From: Lautropia sp. SCN 69-89
GTDB taxonomy: Bacteria > Pseudomonadota > Gammaproteobacteria > Burkholderiales > Burkholderiaceae_E
DNA: 64,000 bases
Direction: 5' to 3'
NCBI GenBank assembly: GCA_001724855.1
Contig: MEED01000012.1
Span: forward strand, 1-64,000
A model generated the notes under the pieces. It was not told where the DNA came from. It worked only from the letters and a program-made list of their open reading frames with translations, and did not search any database. Shown here in pieces: positions 9,750 to 20,231 of this stretch. Made by a program: the position numbers and the translations under genes. The first letter of the stretch is position 1, and every line of letters starts with the position of its first letter.

Positions 9750-11612
9750 TCAGGCCGCGGTGTCGGGCTTCCAGATCTGCCCGATCGAGATTTTCGTGAG
9801 CTTGCGCTGGCGCCCGTACCAGAGGTTCACCAGGCCGCGCGAGAAGAACACCGCCGAGAACATCGACGTGAGCAGCCCCAGCACGTGGACGACGGCGAAC
9901 CCCCGCACCGGCCCCGAGCCGAACACCAGCAGCGCCACGCCGGCGATCAGCGAGGTGACGTTGGAGTCGAGAATCGTGGCCCAGGCGCGTTCGTAGCCGG
10001 CGGCGATCGCCGCCTGCGGCGTGGCGCCGTTGCGCAGCTCTTCGCGCACGCGCTCGTTGATCAGCACGTTGGCGTCGATCGCCATGCCGAGCGTGAGCGC
10101 GATGGCCGCGATGCCGGGCAGCGTCAGCGTGGCCTGCAGCAGCGACAGCAGCGCAATGAGGAGCAGCACGTTGACCGCCAGCGAGATCGACGAGATCACG
10201 CCGAACAGCATGTAGTACAGGCTCATGAAGATCGCGATCGCGATGAAGCCCCACAGCGTCGAGTGGAAGCCCTTGGCGATGTTCTCGGCGCCCAGGCTCG
10301 GGCCGATGGTGCGTTCCTCGATGATCTCCATCGGCGCGGCGAGCGACCCGGCGCGCAGCAGCAGCGCGGTGTCGCTGGCTTCCTGCGTGGTCATGCGGCC
10401 GGAAATCTGCACGCGCCCGCCGGCGATCTCGGAGCGGATCACCGGCGCAGTGACCACCTCGCCCTTGCCGCGCTCGATCAGCAGGATCGCCATGCGCCGC
10501 CCGATGTTCTCGCGCGTCACGTCGCGGAAGATCCGTGCGCCCTTGGCGTCGAGGTTCAGGTGAACGGCAGGCTCGTGGGTCTGCGGGTCGAAACCGGGCT
10601 GCGCGTCGTTGAGGTTCTCGCCGGTGAGGATGACCTGCTTGCGCACGAGAATCGGCTGGCCGTCGCGCTCGGTGTAGCGCTCGCAGTTGAACGGCACCGT
10701 GCCGGCTGCCAGCGCGGCGACCTCGTCGGGCGACTCGCAGACCATGCGCACCTCGAGGGTGGCGGTGCGGCCCAGGATGTCCTTCGCCTTGGCGGTGTCC
10801 TGGACGCCCGGCAACTGCACCACGACGCGGTCGAGGCCTTGTTGCTGGACGACCGGCTCGGCGACGCCGAGCTCGTTGATGCGGTTGCTCAGCGTCGTGA
10901 TGTTCTGGCGGATCGCGTTTTCCTGGATGCGCTGCGCCGCCTGCGGGCGGAAGGTGGCGACGAGCTTCAGGTCGGCCCCGTCGGTCGCCTCGACCAGCGC
11001 GAGGTCGGGTACCGTGTCGGCGATGGCCGCGCGAGCCCGCTCGCGCGTCTCGGCGTCGCGGAAGCGGATTTCGATCGCGTCGCCCGCACGGGTGATCCCC
11101 GCGTGGCGCAGGTTGCGGTCGCGCATCAGCGTGCGCAGGTCACCGGCGGTGCCGTCGATCCGCTTCGACAGCGCCTGCTTCATGTCGACCTGAAGCAGGA
11201 AGTGCACGCCGCCGCGCAGGTCCAGGCCGAGATACATCGGCAGCGCGCGCAGGCTGGTGAGCCAGTTCGGCGAATTCGACAGCAGGTTCAGCGCGACGAT
11301 CCAGCTCGGGTCGGACGGATCGGGGTTCAGCGCCTTCGCCAGCGCATCCTTCGCGCGCAGCTGCGTGTCGGTGTCGCGGAAGCGCGCCTTGACCGAGTTG
11401 CCGTCGAAGAACAGGCCGGTGTTGGCGATTCCGGCCCCGTCGAGCACCGATTCGACGCGCCCGAGCATCGAAGGCTCGACCTTCAGCGTCGCCTTGCCGC
11501 TCGACACCTGGACGGCCGGGGCCTCGCCAAAGAAGTTCGGCAGCGTGTACAGCAGGCCAAAGACCAGCGCCATCGCGATGATCGCGTACTTCCAGACCGG
11601 ATAACGATTCAT
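9750..11612 (-). CDS. secD: Protein translocase subunit SecD
   Basis: 620 aa. It begins MNRYPVWKYAIIAMALVFGL, has the periplasmic signature YLGLDLRGGVHFLLQVDM, and a C-terminal membrane half with IAALALTLGMAIDANVLINE-like content (here TLGMAIDANVLINERVREEL). With SecF and YajC it drives late steps of Sec export from the periplasmic side. Length is that of E. coli SecD (615 aa). Confidence 0.97.
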   Translation of the reverse strand: MNRYPVWKYAIIAMALVFGLLYTLPNFFGEAPAVQVSSGKATLKVEPSMLGRVESVLDGAGIANTGLFFDGNSVKARFRDTDTQLRAKDALAKALNPDPSDPSWIVALNLLSNSPNWLTSLRALPMYLGLDLRGGVHFLLQVDMKQALSKRIDGTAGDLRTLMRDRNLRHAGITRAGDAIEIRFRDAETRERARAAIADTVPDLALVEATDGADLKLVATFRPQAAQRIQENAIRQNITTLSNRINELGVAEPVVQQQGLDRVVVQLPGVQDTAKAKDILGRTATLEVRMVCESPDEVAALAAGTVPFNCERYTERDGQPILVRKQVILTGENLNDAQPGFDPQTHEPAVHLNLDAKGARIFRDVTRENIGRRMAILLIERGKGEVVTAPVIRSEIAGGRVQISGRMTTQEASDTALLLRAGSLAAPMEIIEERTIGPSLGAENIAKGFHSTLWGFIAIAIFMSLYYMLFGVISSISLAVNVLLLIALLSLLQATLTLPGIAAIALTLGMAIDANVLINERVREELRNGATPQAAIAAGYERAWATILDSNVTSLIAGVALLVFGSGPVRGFAVVHVLGLLTSMFSAVFFSRGLVNLWYGRQRKLTKISIGQIWKPDTAA

Positions 11613-11659
11613 TCGGCTGCCTGGTTGGGGCGCCCTCGGGCCCGCACGGATTGCCCTGC

Positions 11660-12007
11660 TCAGATCGCCTTGATCGTGCCGTTCGGCAGCAGCGTCTGCA
11701 CCGCGGCCTTCTGGAACGTCATCTCGATCGCCGAATCGCCGCTCTTCGAGTCGGGGGCGCGCGCGACCTCGATCGTGACGTAGCCTTCGGCGACCTTCGT
11801 GATCCGCCCGACCAGGCCGCCCGAGGTGACGACCTCGTCGCCCTTCTTCAGCGCCTCGAGCATCGTCTTGTGCTCCTTGGCGCGCTTCATCTGCGGGCGG
11901 ATCATCAGGAAGTACAGCACGACGAACATCAGGATGATCGGCAGGAAGCCGATGATCTGCTGCTCGGTGCCGCCCGCGGCCTGGGCGTATGCGCTGGAAA
12001 TGAACAC
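11660..12007 (-). CDS. yajC: Sec translocon accessory protein YajC
   Basis: 115 aa from GTG 12005-12007. It has a single membrane helix (IIGFLPIILMFVVLYFLMIR) followed by the hallmark PQMKRAKEHKTMLEALKKGD and the YajC domain (EVVTSGGLVGRITKV). GTG is chosen because GGGAGG sits seven bases upstream and the N-terminus MFISSAYAQA is typical of the family. It is first in its own transcription unit with secD, secF and the cytochrome b gene. Confidence 0.96.
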   Translation of the reverse strand: MFISSAYAQAAGGTEQQIIGFLPIILMFVVLYFLMIRPQMKRAKEHKTMLEALKKGDEVVTSGGLVGRITKVAEGYVTIEVARAPDSKSGDSAIEMTFQKAAVQTLLPNGTIKAI

Positions 12008-12034
12008 GGAGGGGCCTCCCTTGAACGACCGGGG

Positions 12035-12043
12035 ATTATAGCA
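12035..12043 (-). promoter_or_regulatory. Extended -10 promoter for yajC-secDF
   Basis: On the minus strand the bases read TGCTATAAT: a perfect TATAAT with a TGn extension. The predicted start is near 12028, giving a leader of about 20 nt before the GTG of yajC. No clear -35. It implies yajC-secDF can be transcribed separately from queA-tgt. Confidence 0.62.
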
Positions 12044-12160
12044 ACCGTGACTTTGCTCACGTCGGCAGGCTTGCCGGCGGCGCCCTCGCGCGCCGGCCGC
12101 GAACCCGTGGCGAGGGGCCGGACGACCGCAAGTGCCTGATATGGCAGGCAGGTCGGCGCG

Positions 12161-12177
12161 CTGGCACGCTCGTTGCA
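12161..12177 (+). promoter_or_regulatory. Sigma-54 (RpoN) type -24/-12 promoter
   Basis: The bases read CTGGCACGCTCGTTGCA, matching TGGCACG-N4-TTGCW at every fixed position, with GG and GC separated by exactly 10 bases. It points rightwards, against the flanking genes. Predicted start is near 12188. A perfect 6-bp inverted repeat TGCCTG/CAGGCA (12133-12138 and 12145-12150) lies just upstream and might bind a regulator. No RpoN-dependent activator gene is visible in this window. Confidence 0.6.
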
Positions 12178-12187
12178 TGTATCGTCG

Positions 12188-12235
12188 CGATACCAGCCAG
12201 GGATCAGGGCCCGCGTTCGCGGGCCCCTTTTTTTT
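12188..12235 (+). ncRNA. Candidate RpoN-dependent small RNA
   Basis: A stretch of about 48 nt between the predicted sigma-54 start and the end of the T-tract of a canonical terminator. The flanking genes yajC and tgt are both on the other strand, so this promoter-terminator pair serves neither. No start codon or ribosome binding site is present. The unpaired 5' part is about 19 nt (from CGATACCAGCC). It may be shorter or longer if the start is misplaced; it could also be the tail of a longer RNA begun upstream. Confidence 0.42.
12207..12235 (+). terminator. Canonical intrinsic terminator on the plus strand
   Basis: Stem GGGCCCGCG (12207-12215), two-base loop, CGCGGGCCC (12218-12226), then one C and eight T (12228-12235). 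Read on the minus strand it has no U-tract after the stem, so it does not terminate tgt. It is the only hairpin-plus-U-tract terminator I found by reading the window. Confidence 0.85.
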
Positions 12236-12267
12236 CCCGGCTGGCAGCGACGGCGCGGGGCCGGACC

Positions 12268-14488
<2,221 letters not shown>

Positions 14489-14572
14489 GGCGTGTCATTC
14501 TAGGACGTGCAAAGATGCATCGTTGGCGGCCGACGGCGGACGTGGCTGGCGGCAGGCGCGGAGGAGCCCCCC

Positions 14573-15787
14573 ATGTTGTTCTCGATCCAGGGCATCGTCG
14601 ATTCGCTCGGGGCACGACCCGGCATCCCGTTCGAGGTCGCGCTGCCGGACGGCTCGCGCCTGCGCACCGGCGACGGCGAGCCGCGCTTCACGATCGCGTT
14701 TCATTCCGAAGCGGCGCTGCTCAAGGGGTTCACGCGCGGGCACATCGGCCTGCTCGAGGCCTTCTTCGACGGCGAGATCGACGTCGACGGCGACCTGCAC
14801 GCGCTGTTCGCGGCCGGCATGATGAGCGACCTCGGGCAACAGGTGCGCACGGTGGCGAAGGTCGAGAACGACCTGCTCGAGTGGCGCCGGTCGAACCGCA
14901 CGCCGGCGCAGGCGAAGGCCAACGCACGCGCCCACTACGGGCTCGGCGAGCCGTTCTACCGGCTCTGGCTGGACGACCCGTTGAAGATGTACACCTGCGC
15001 CTACTGGCCCGAGGGCACGACCTCGCTCGAACAGGCCCAGCGCAACAAGATCGACCACGTCTGCCGCAAGATCCGGTTGTCGCGCGGCGAGCGCTTCGTC
15101 GACATCGGCTGCGGGTTCGGCGGGTTCATGTTCCGGGCGCTCGAGATCACTGGTGCGACCGGCGTCGGCGTCAACACGACGACCGAGCAGGTCGCGTGGC
15201 TGCGCGACGAGATCGGCCGCCGTGGCCTGAGCGACCGCCTCGCGGTCCGCGAGGCCGACTTCCGCGACGTCGATGGTCAGTACGACAAGGTGGTGTCGAT
15301 CGGCGTGCTCGAGCACGCCGGCCGAGACCAGCTCGCCGACGTGGTGCGTGCGCACGCCGACTTCCTCAAGCCCGGCGGCCTGGGCATGCTGCACTTCATC
15401 GGCCACGTCGGGCGCTACGACACCGAGCTGTTCATCCGCAAGCACGTGTTCCCGGGCGGATGGATCCCGAGCCTCGCCGACGTGATCGTCGAGATGGAGC
15501 GCTGCGGGCTCGAGGTGATCGACGTCGAGAACCTGAGGCGCCACTACGCGCCCACGCTCGACGCCTGGGCCGAGCGCTTCGAGCGCAACTGGGAGGCGAT
15601 CCGTGCGCTCGACCCCGCGCGCTTCGACGAGCGCTTCCGACGGATCTGGCTCACCTACCTGATCGGCTGCGCGGAGATGTTCCGCTCGCCGGCCGGGTAT
15701 ACGCACCTGTTCCAGATCGTCTTCAGCAAGGGCAACGTCACCGACGCCAGCTACCCGATGGGCCGCGGGTTCCTCTATGCAGGCTGA
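14573..15787 (+). CDS. Cfa-like SAM-dependent fatty acyl methyltransferase (TmsB/BfaB-like candidate)
   Basis: 404 aa. It resembles cyclopropane fatty acid synthase, methylating unsaturated acyl chains in phospholipids. Markers are HYGLGEPFYRLWLDDPLKMY, the SAM-binding loop FVDIGCGFGGFMFRALE (about residue 175), and VVSIGVLEHAGRDQ with HFIGHVGRYDTELFIRKHVF-type content. GGAGGAG precedes ATG 14573. It is followed, with an 11-bp overlap, by an FAD oxidoreductase; a Cfa-like methyltransferase paired with an FAD enzyme is the arrangement of actinobacterial tmsA/tmsB (bfaA/bfaB), which make 10-methyl-branched fatty acids. Ordinary Cfa activity cannot be excluded. Confidence 0.85.
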   Translation: MLFSIQGIVDSLGARPGIPFEVALPDGSRLRTGDGEPRFTIAFHSEAALLKGFTRGHIGLLEAFFDGEIDVDGDLHALFAAGMMSDLGQQVRTVAKVENDLLEWRRSNRTPAQAKANARAHYGLGEPFYRLWLDDPLKMYTCAYWPEGTTSLEQAQRNKIDHVCRKIRLSRGERFVDIGCGFGGFMFRALEITGATGVGVNTTTEQVAWLRDEIGRRGLSDRLAVREADFRDVDGQYDKVVSIGVLEHAGRDQLADVVRAHADFLKPGGLGMLHFIGHVGRYDTELFIRKHVFPGGWIPSLADVIVEMERCGLEVIDVENLRRHYAPTLDAWAERFERNWEAIRALDPARFDERFRRIWLTYLIGCAEMFRSPAGYTHLFQIVFSKGNVTDASYPMGRGFLYAG

Positions 15788-17162
15788 GCCGCGGCCAGCG
15801 CTCGAAGACGACGCGACGCGCCACGCGGCGGCGCAGCACGCGGGCCGCCGCGCGCAGCTCGTCGCGGCGCTGCGATCGGCCGGCAACGCACCGCTCGGGC
15901 TCGCGCGCAGCACGTCCAACCTGTTCCGCGATCGTGCCGAGAGCCCCAAGCACCGGCTCGACCTGCGCGAGTTCCGGCACGTGCTGGGCATCGACGTGGC
16001 CCGCGGCTGGGTCGACGTCGAGGGCTCGACGCGCTACGAGGACCTGGTCGACGCCACGCTGTCGCACGGCGTGATGCCCGCGGTCGTGCCGCAGCTCAGG
16101 ACGATCACCGTCGGCGGCGCGGCGGCGGGGGTCGGCATCGAGGCGACCTCGTTCCGCCAGGGACTGGTGCACGACACGCTGCTGGAGTTCGACGTGCTGC
16201 TGCCCGACGGACGCATCGTGCGCTGCGCGCCGGACAACGAGCACCGCGAGCTGTTCTTCGGGTTTCCCAACTCGTACGGCACGCTGGGCTACGCGTTGCG
16301 GCTGCGATTGCGCACGCTGCCGGTGCGGCGCGCCGTGCGCGTCGAGCATCGCCGGCACGCCGACCCGCACGCGTTCTTCGGCGACCTCGCGCAGCAGTGC
16401 GCCGGCCCGGCCGACTTCGTCGACGGCGTCGTGTTCGGTGCCGGCGAGCAGGTGCTGAGCGTCGCGCGATTCGTCGACGACGCACCCTGGCTCAGCGACT
16501 ACACATTCGAGAAGATCTACTACCGTTCGCTGCGCAGCCGAGAGACCGACTACCTGAGCGCGCGCGATTACCTGTGGCGATGGGACACCGACTGGTTCTG
16601 GTGCTCGAAGAACGTGTACGCGCAGAATCCGCTGGTGCGCCGGCTGCTCGGGCGCAAGCGCCTGAACTCGCGGTTCTACACGCGCGTCATGCGCTGGAAC
16701 GCGCGCTGGGGGCTCACGCGGCGCCTGGCGCGGCTGCGCGGGCGCTTCACCGAGTCGGTGATCCAGGACGTCGATATGCCGCTGGCGCGGGCCGCAGAGT
16801 TCCTCGCGTTCCTGCTGCGCGAGATCGGCATCCTGCCGGTCTGGGTCTGCCCGATCCGGCCGGCCGACGCGTCGGCGCGGTTCACGCTCTATCCGCTGGA
16901 ACCGGGCGTGCGCTACGTGAACTTCGGTTTCTGGGACGTGGTCGAGAGCAACGGGCCGCACGAGCCCGGGCACTTCAATCGGCTCGTCGAGCGCGAGGTG
17001 ATGCGCCTGGGTGGAATCAAGTCGCTGTACTCGGACAGCTTCTTCACGCGCGAGGAGTTCGCGCGCGCCTACCGGATGGACGAGTACGCCGCGCTGAAGG
17101 CGAAGTACGACCCGCAGGGGCGCGCGCTGGGGCTCTACGAGAAATGCGTGCTGCGCGGCTGA
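15777..17162 (+). CDS. FAD-binding oxidoreductase, DHCR24/TmsA-like
   Basis: 461 aa. It has a PCMH-type FAD domain with MPAVVPQLRTITVGGAAAGV and GIEATSFRQGLVHDTLLEFD (about residues 100-140) and a C-terminal cap ending RMDEYAALKAKYDPQGRALG. This layout belongs to the DHCR24-like group that reduces carbon-carbon double bonds. Next to a Cfa-like methyltransferase it is a good candidate for the reductase that converts a 10-methylene intermediate to a 10-methyl fatty acid. The start overlaps the methyltransferase by 11 bp and the end overlaps the PAP2 gene by 19 bp. Confidence 0.85.
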   Translation: MQAEPRPALEDDATRHAAAQHAGRRAQLVAALRSAGNAPLGLARSTSNLFRDRAESPKHRLDLREFRHVLGIDVARGWVDVEGSTRYEDLVDATLSHGVMPAVVPQLRTITVGGAAAGVGIEATSFRQGLVHDTLLEFDVLLPDGRIVRCAPDNEHRELFFGFPNSYGTLGYALRLRLRTLPVRRAVRVEHRRHADPHAFFGDLAQQCAGPADFVDGVVFGAGEQVLSVARFVDDAPWLSDYTFEKIYYRSLRSRETDYLSARDYLWRWDTDWFWCSKNVYAQNPLVRRLLGRKRLNSRFYTRVMRWNARWGLTRRLARLRGRFTESVIQDVDMPLARAAEFLAFLLREIGILPVWVCPIRPADASARFTLYPLEPGVRYVNFGFWDVVESNGPHEPGHFNRLVEREVMRLGGIKSLYSDSFFTREEFARAYRMDEYAALKAKYDPQGRALGLYEKCVLRG

Positions 17163-17776
17163 GCGCGCCCGTCGTCGCGGCGGTCGCGGTCACCGTCTTC
17201 GCCGCGCTCGCGCTCGACGTCGCGCTGGGTGGCCCGGTGTCGGCGCTCGACCGGCGGGTGTCGGAATGGTTTCGCGGGTATCCGGGACCGGCAGCGATGC
17301 GCGCCCTGACCCTGGTGTCGGCGATGCACGCGCCGCGCGCGATCGCCGGCGCGACCCTCATCCTGGTGGCGCTGCTGTTCTTGAGGCGCGACGGTCGCGC
17401 CGTGGTGCTGGTGCTCGCCGCAGTGCCCTGCGGCGCCGCGCTGAACTGGCTGCTCAAGCAGGGCTTCGAGCGGCCGCGGCCGGACGTCGGCGAGGGCGGG
17501 TTCGGGCCGGGCGACTTCGCCTTCCCGAGCGGCCACGCAGCGAATTCGACGCTGCTGTACGGCAGCCTCGCGCTGCTCGCGCTGCGCAGGCTCGAAGGCC
17601 GTGCGGCGCGTGTCGGCGTCGTCGTCGCCGCCTGCGCGATGGTCGTCCTGGTGGCATTGAGCCGCGTCGCGCTGCGCGCCCACTATCCGAGCGACGTGCT
17701 GGCCGCGATGGCCGAGGGCGTTGCGTGGCTGGCGCTGTGCGCCGCGGCGATCCGCCTCACGGCCGATCGACGCTAG
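17144..17776 (+). CDS. PAP2-family membrane phosphatase
   Basis: 210 aa with several hydrophobic helices. The three phosphatase motifs are complete: KQGFERPRP (about residue 105), FPSGHAANS (about 127) and SRVALRAHYPSD (about 171). The family dephosphorylates lipid phosphates such as phosphatidic acid or undecaprenyl pyrophosphate. ATG 17144 lies inside the 3' end of the FAD oxidoreductase gene, so the two are coupled. With the two preceding genes it suggests a membrane-lipid remodelling operon. Confidence 0.9.
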   Translation: MRAARLSAPVVAAVAVTVFAALALDVALGGPVSALDRRVSEWFRGYPGPAAMRALTLVSAMHAPRAIAGATLILVALLFLRRDGRAVVLVLAAVPCGAALNWLLKQGFERPRPDVGEGGFGPGDFAFPSGHAANSTLLYGSLALLALRRLEGRAARVGVVVAACAMVVLVALSRVALRAHYPSDVLAAMAEGVAWLALCAAAIRLTADRR

Positions 17777-17809
17777 CCGCGGGTCGTCACGTGAACGCGT
17801 GCTTCCGGT

Positions 17810-17838
17810 TTGCCGGCGATTGGGCGATTGCACATAAT
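17810..17838 (+). promoter_or_regulatory. Sigma-70 promoter of tRNA-Leu
   Basis: -35 TTGCCG (17810-17815), 17-bp spacer, -10 CATAAT (17833-17838, 5/6). The bases after the -10 are GC-rich (GCGGATCCGCC), the discriminator type often seen at stable RNA promoters. Predicted start near 17845, about 29 nt before the mature tRNA. Confidence 0.6.
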
Positions 17839-17873
17839 GCGGATCCGCCTTGGGGCCGAGCCCGACATCTCCC

Positions 17874-17960
17874 GCCGGAGTGGTGGAACTGGTAGACGCG
17901 CCGGACTCAAAATCCGGTGCCCGAAAGGGCGTGCGGGTTCGATTCCCGCCTCCGGCACCA
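17874..17960 (+). tRNA. leuX-like: tRNA-Leu, anticodon CAA
   Basis: 87 nt. Acceptor stem GCCGGAG pairs with CTCCGGC (17950-17956), discriminator A and encoded CCA follow. The anticodon stem CCGGA/TCCGG closes the loop CTCAAAA, giving anticodon CAA (reads UUG). A long variable arm (TGCCCGAAAGGGCGT region) marks a class II tRNA, and the T loop GGTTCGATTCC is intact. Confidence 0.96.
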
Positions 17961-17971
17961 AATGACTGAAC

Positions 17972-18008
17972 GGGGCGACGCGCGGGCCACCGGCCCGTGC
18001 GTCACCCC
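17972..18008. terminator. GC hairpin downstream of tRNA-Leu
   Basis: A long stem: GGGGCGACGCGCGGGCC against GGCCCGTGCGTCACCCC with loop ACC and two mismatches. It lies 12 bases after the CCA of the tRNA and just before the stop of the opposing 83-aa gene. No U-tract follows, so termination here is inferred from position. Confidence 0.45.
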
Positions 18009-18026
18009 GGTCTGGCTGCCTGACGC

Positions 18027-18278
18027 TCAGCCGGGCTGCTTGCCCGCGCGCGTACGCTTGGCCTTGCTCGACTTGGTCGCCTTGTGCACTTGGGCGCGCT
18101 TGCGTTCCTGGGTCTGCTTCGCAGCGGGCGTCGCAGGAGTGGCCGGCGTCGCCGCGCTGGCAGGAGCGGCGGGAGCCGCCGGAGTTGCCGGCGTCGCCGG
18201 CGTCGCCGGCGCGGCCGCCTGCGCGAACGCGCCCGTCGAGAACGCAGCCGCGACGATGGCGGCGAGAAGCTTGTTCAT
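18027..18278 (-). CDS. Small exported Ala/Pro/Thr-rich protein with a basic tail
   Basis: 83 aa. A signal peptide (MNKLLAAIVAAAFSTGAFAQ, cleavage after AFA) is followed by about 30 residues of ATPATPATPAAPAAP-type repeat and a Lys/Arg-rich end (ERKRAQVHKATKSSKAKRTR). The repeat is visible in DNA as copies of GCCGGCGTC. No enzyme motif. Similar short proteins occur in Burkholderiales without a known role. ATG 18276-18278 is chosen from the signal peptide. Confidence 0.72.
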   Translation of the reverse strand: MNKLLAAIVAAAFSTGAFAQAAAPATPATPATPAAPAAPASAATPATPATPAAKQTQERKRAQVHKATKSSKAKRTRAGKQPG

Positions 18279-18422
18279 GTCTTGTCCTTTCGACCTTGTA
18301 CATGAGCCGATCGCTCACGCACGATGAACGCTCGACCCCGGGCGGCGGTTGACGGCCGACGCCGGGAAGGCGCGGCGTCGGTCGCCAAAGCGCCGGGGGT
18401 GGACTGCTAAGCTTCGCGAACC

Positions 18423-20132
18423 ATGGCGTTCGTCAACAACCTGCTGCTGATCGGGTCGCTGCTGATGTTCGCCGGCATCATGCTGGGCGCCTTCTCGTCG
18501 CGGCTGGGGGTGCCGTTCCTGCTGGTGTTCCTGGTGGTCGGCATGCTGGCCGGCGAGGGTGGCATCGGCGGCATCCGGTACGACGACTACGGTACGGCCT
18601 TCTTCGTCGGCAACCTGGCGCTGGCGATCATCCTGCTCGACGGCGGGCTGCGCACCAAGCTCAGCACTTTCCGGGTGGCGCTGCGCCCGTCGCTCGTGCT
18701 GGCGACGGTCGGGGTGGCGCTGACCGCGCTGGCGGTCGGCCTGTTCGCCGCCTGGGTGCTGGCGATCGACTGGCGGCTCGGGCTGCTGCTCGGGGCGATC
18801 GTCGGGTCGACCGACGCCGCGGCGGTGTTCGCGATGCTGAAGTCGAGCGGCACGCGGCTGAACGAACGGGTGGCCAACACGCTCGAGATCGAGTCCGGCG
18901 TCAACGACCCGATGGCGATCGCGCTGGTCACGGTCCTGATCGAGCTGCTGACGTCCGTCGGTGAAGCGAGGGGGCTCGCGATGGTGGGCGAACTCGCGCT
19001 GCAGTTCGGCCTGGGTACCGTCCTGGGCATCGGCCTCGGGCGCGCATTGGCCTGGGCGATGCAGCGCGCGTCGCTCGGCGAGGGCCTGGGGGCGCTGTTG
19101 TTGTGCTCGGGGGGCGTGGCCGCGTTCGCCCTGGTCAACGCGCTGGGCGGCAGCGGCTTCATCGCGGTCTACCTGGTCGGATTGGTCGTGGGCAACCGCA
19201 CGCGTCGCGCCGGGGAGAACCTGCTGCGTGCGATGGACGGCATGGCTTGGCTGGCGCAGTCGAGCATGTTCCTGCTGCTCGGCTTGCTGGTTTCACCCGG
19301 CGCGATTCCTGGCATCCTGCCGGCGGCACTGGCGATTTCGGCGTTCCTGATGTTGGTGGCACGTCCGGCCGCGGTCTGGGCGTGCCTGCTGCCATTCCGC
19401 TTCGCCGCCCGCGAGGTGGCGTTCATCGGCTGGATGGGCCTGCGCGGCGCGGTACCGATCGTGTTGGCGATGTTCCCGATGCTCGCCGGGGTGCCGGGCT
19501 CGGGGACGCTGTTCAACGTGGCATTCGTGGTCGTGCTGGCGTCGCTGCTGTTCCAGGGTGCATCGGTTGCGTTTGCGGCGCGGCGATTCGGGGTGGACCT
19601 GCCGCCGCGCGACGAGCCGGTCGTGCGGCCGACGCTGTCCGACGACAGGCTGGCGGTCGTCGAGTTTCCGGTCGGCGAGCGTGCGCCGCTGCTCGGCGTG
19701 ATGCTGCGCACGCTGCTCCTGCCCGAAGGGGTCGCCGTGCTGGCGGTGGTCCGCGGCGGCGAGCCGCTGGATCAGGATGCAGCCGGCGCATTGCGGCAGG
19801 GCGACGTCGTGATGCTGCTCGCCCCCGACCAGCGGGTCGACCACCTGTCCGAGATGTTTGCGCGGGTCGACGTCGCGTTGCGGCGCAAGTACTACGGTGA
19901 CTTCGTGCTGGAGGGCGGTGCCTCGTTCGCCGACGTTTGCGCCGCCTACGGGTACGAGCCACCCGCCGAACTGGCCGGGATGACACTCGACGAGGCGATG
20001 CGCAGGCGCGCGCCGCGCATCGTCGAGGGCGATGCCGTGCAGATCTCGCGCTTGCTGCTGGTGGCCCGCGAGGTGACCGGGGGCCGGGTCGTCAAGGTCG
20101 GCCTGAAGCTGGAGCGCGCGCCGGGCCGCTGA
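18423..20132 (+). CDS. nhaP2: Potassium/proton antiporter, CPA1 family with TrkA-C domain (NhaP2/CvrA type)
   Basis: 569 aa. About 12 membrane helices fill the first 400 residues, with the family motifs LLLGAIVGSTDAAAVFAML and IESGVNDPMAIALV. A TrkA-C domain (RLAVVEFPVGERAPLLGVML) and a C-terminal CorC/HlyC-like transporter-associated domain (about residues 490-565) follow. It exports K+ (or Na+) in exchange for protons at the inner membrane, and the cytoplasmic domains probably sense ions or nucleotides. Single-gene unit downstream of the divergent 83-aa gene. Confidence 0.92.
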   Translation: MAFVNNLLLIGSLLMFAGIMLGAFSSRLGVPFLLVFLVVGMLAGEGGIGGIRYDDYGTAFFVGNLALAIILLDGGLRTKLSTFRVALRPSLVLATVGVALTALAVGLFAAWVLAIDWRLGLLLGAIVGSTDAAAVFAMLKSSGTRLNERVANTLEIESGVNDPMAIALVTVLIELLTSVGEARGLAMVGELALQFGLGTVLGIGLGRALAWAMQRASLGEGLGALLLCSGGVAAFALVNALGGSGFIAVYLVGLVVGNRTRRAGENLLRAMDGMAWLAQSSMFLLLGLLVSPGAIPGILPAALAISAFLMLVARPAAVWACLLPFRFAAREVAFIGWMGLRGAVPIVLAMFPMLAGVPGSGTLFNVAFVVVLASLLFQGASVAFAARRFGVDLPPRDEPVVRPTLSDDRLAVVEFPVGERAPLLGVMLRTLLLPEGVAVLAVVRGGEPLDQDAAGALRQGDVVMLLAPDQRVDHLSEMFARVDVALRRKYYGDFVLEGGASFADVCAAYGYEPPAELAGMTLDEAMRRRAPRIVEGDAVQISRLLLVAREVTGGRVVKVGLKLERAPGR

Positions 20133-20231
20133 GCGCTTCCCGCCGGGCGCGGCGGGCGCCCGGCCTCGATCCCCGGGCGCGGCGCTACACTACCCGGCGC
20201 AATCCGCCATCCGCACTCCGCCGGAGCCACC

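Noticed and set aside
18120-18230. Short tandem GC repeats as a CRISPR-like array
   Set aside because: The units are 9 bases, uninterrupted by unique spacers, and lie inside a coding sequence for an ATP/AAP repeat.
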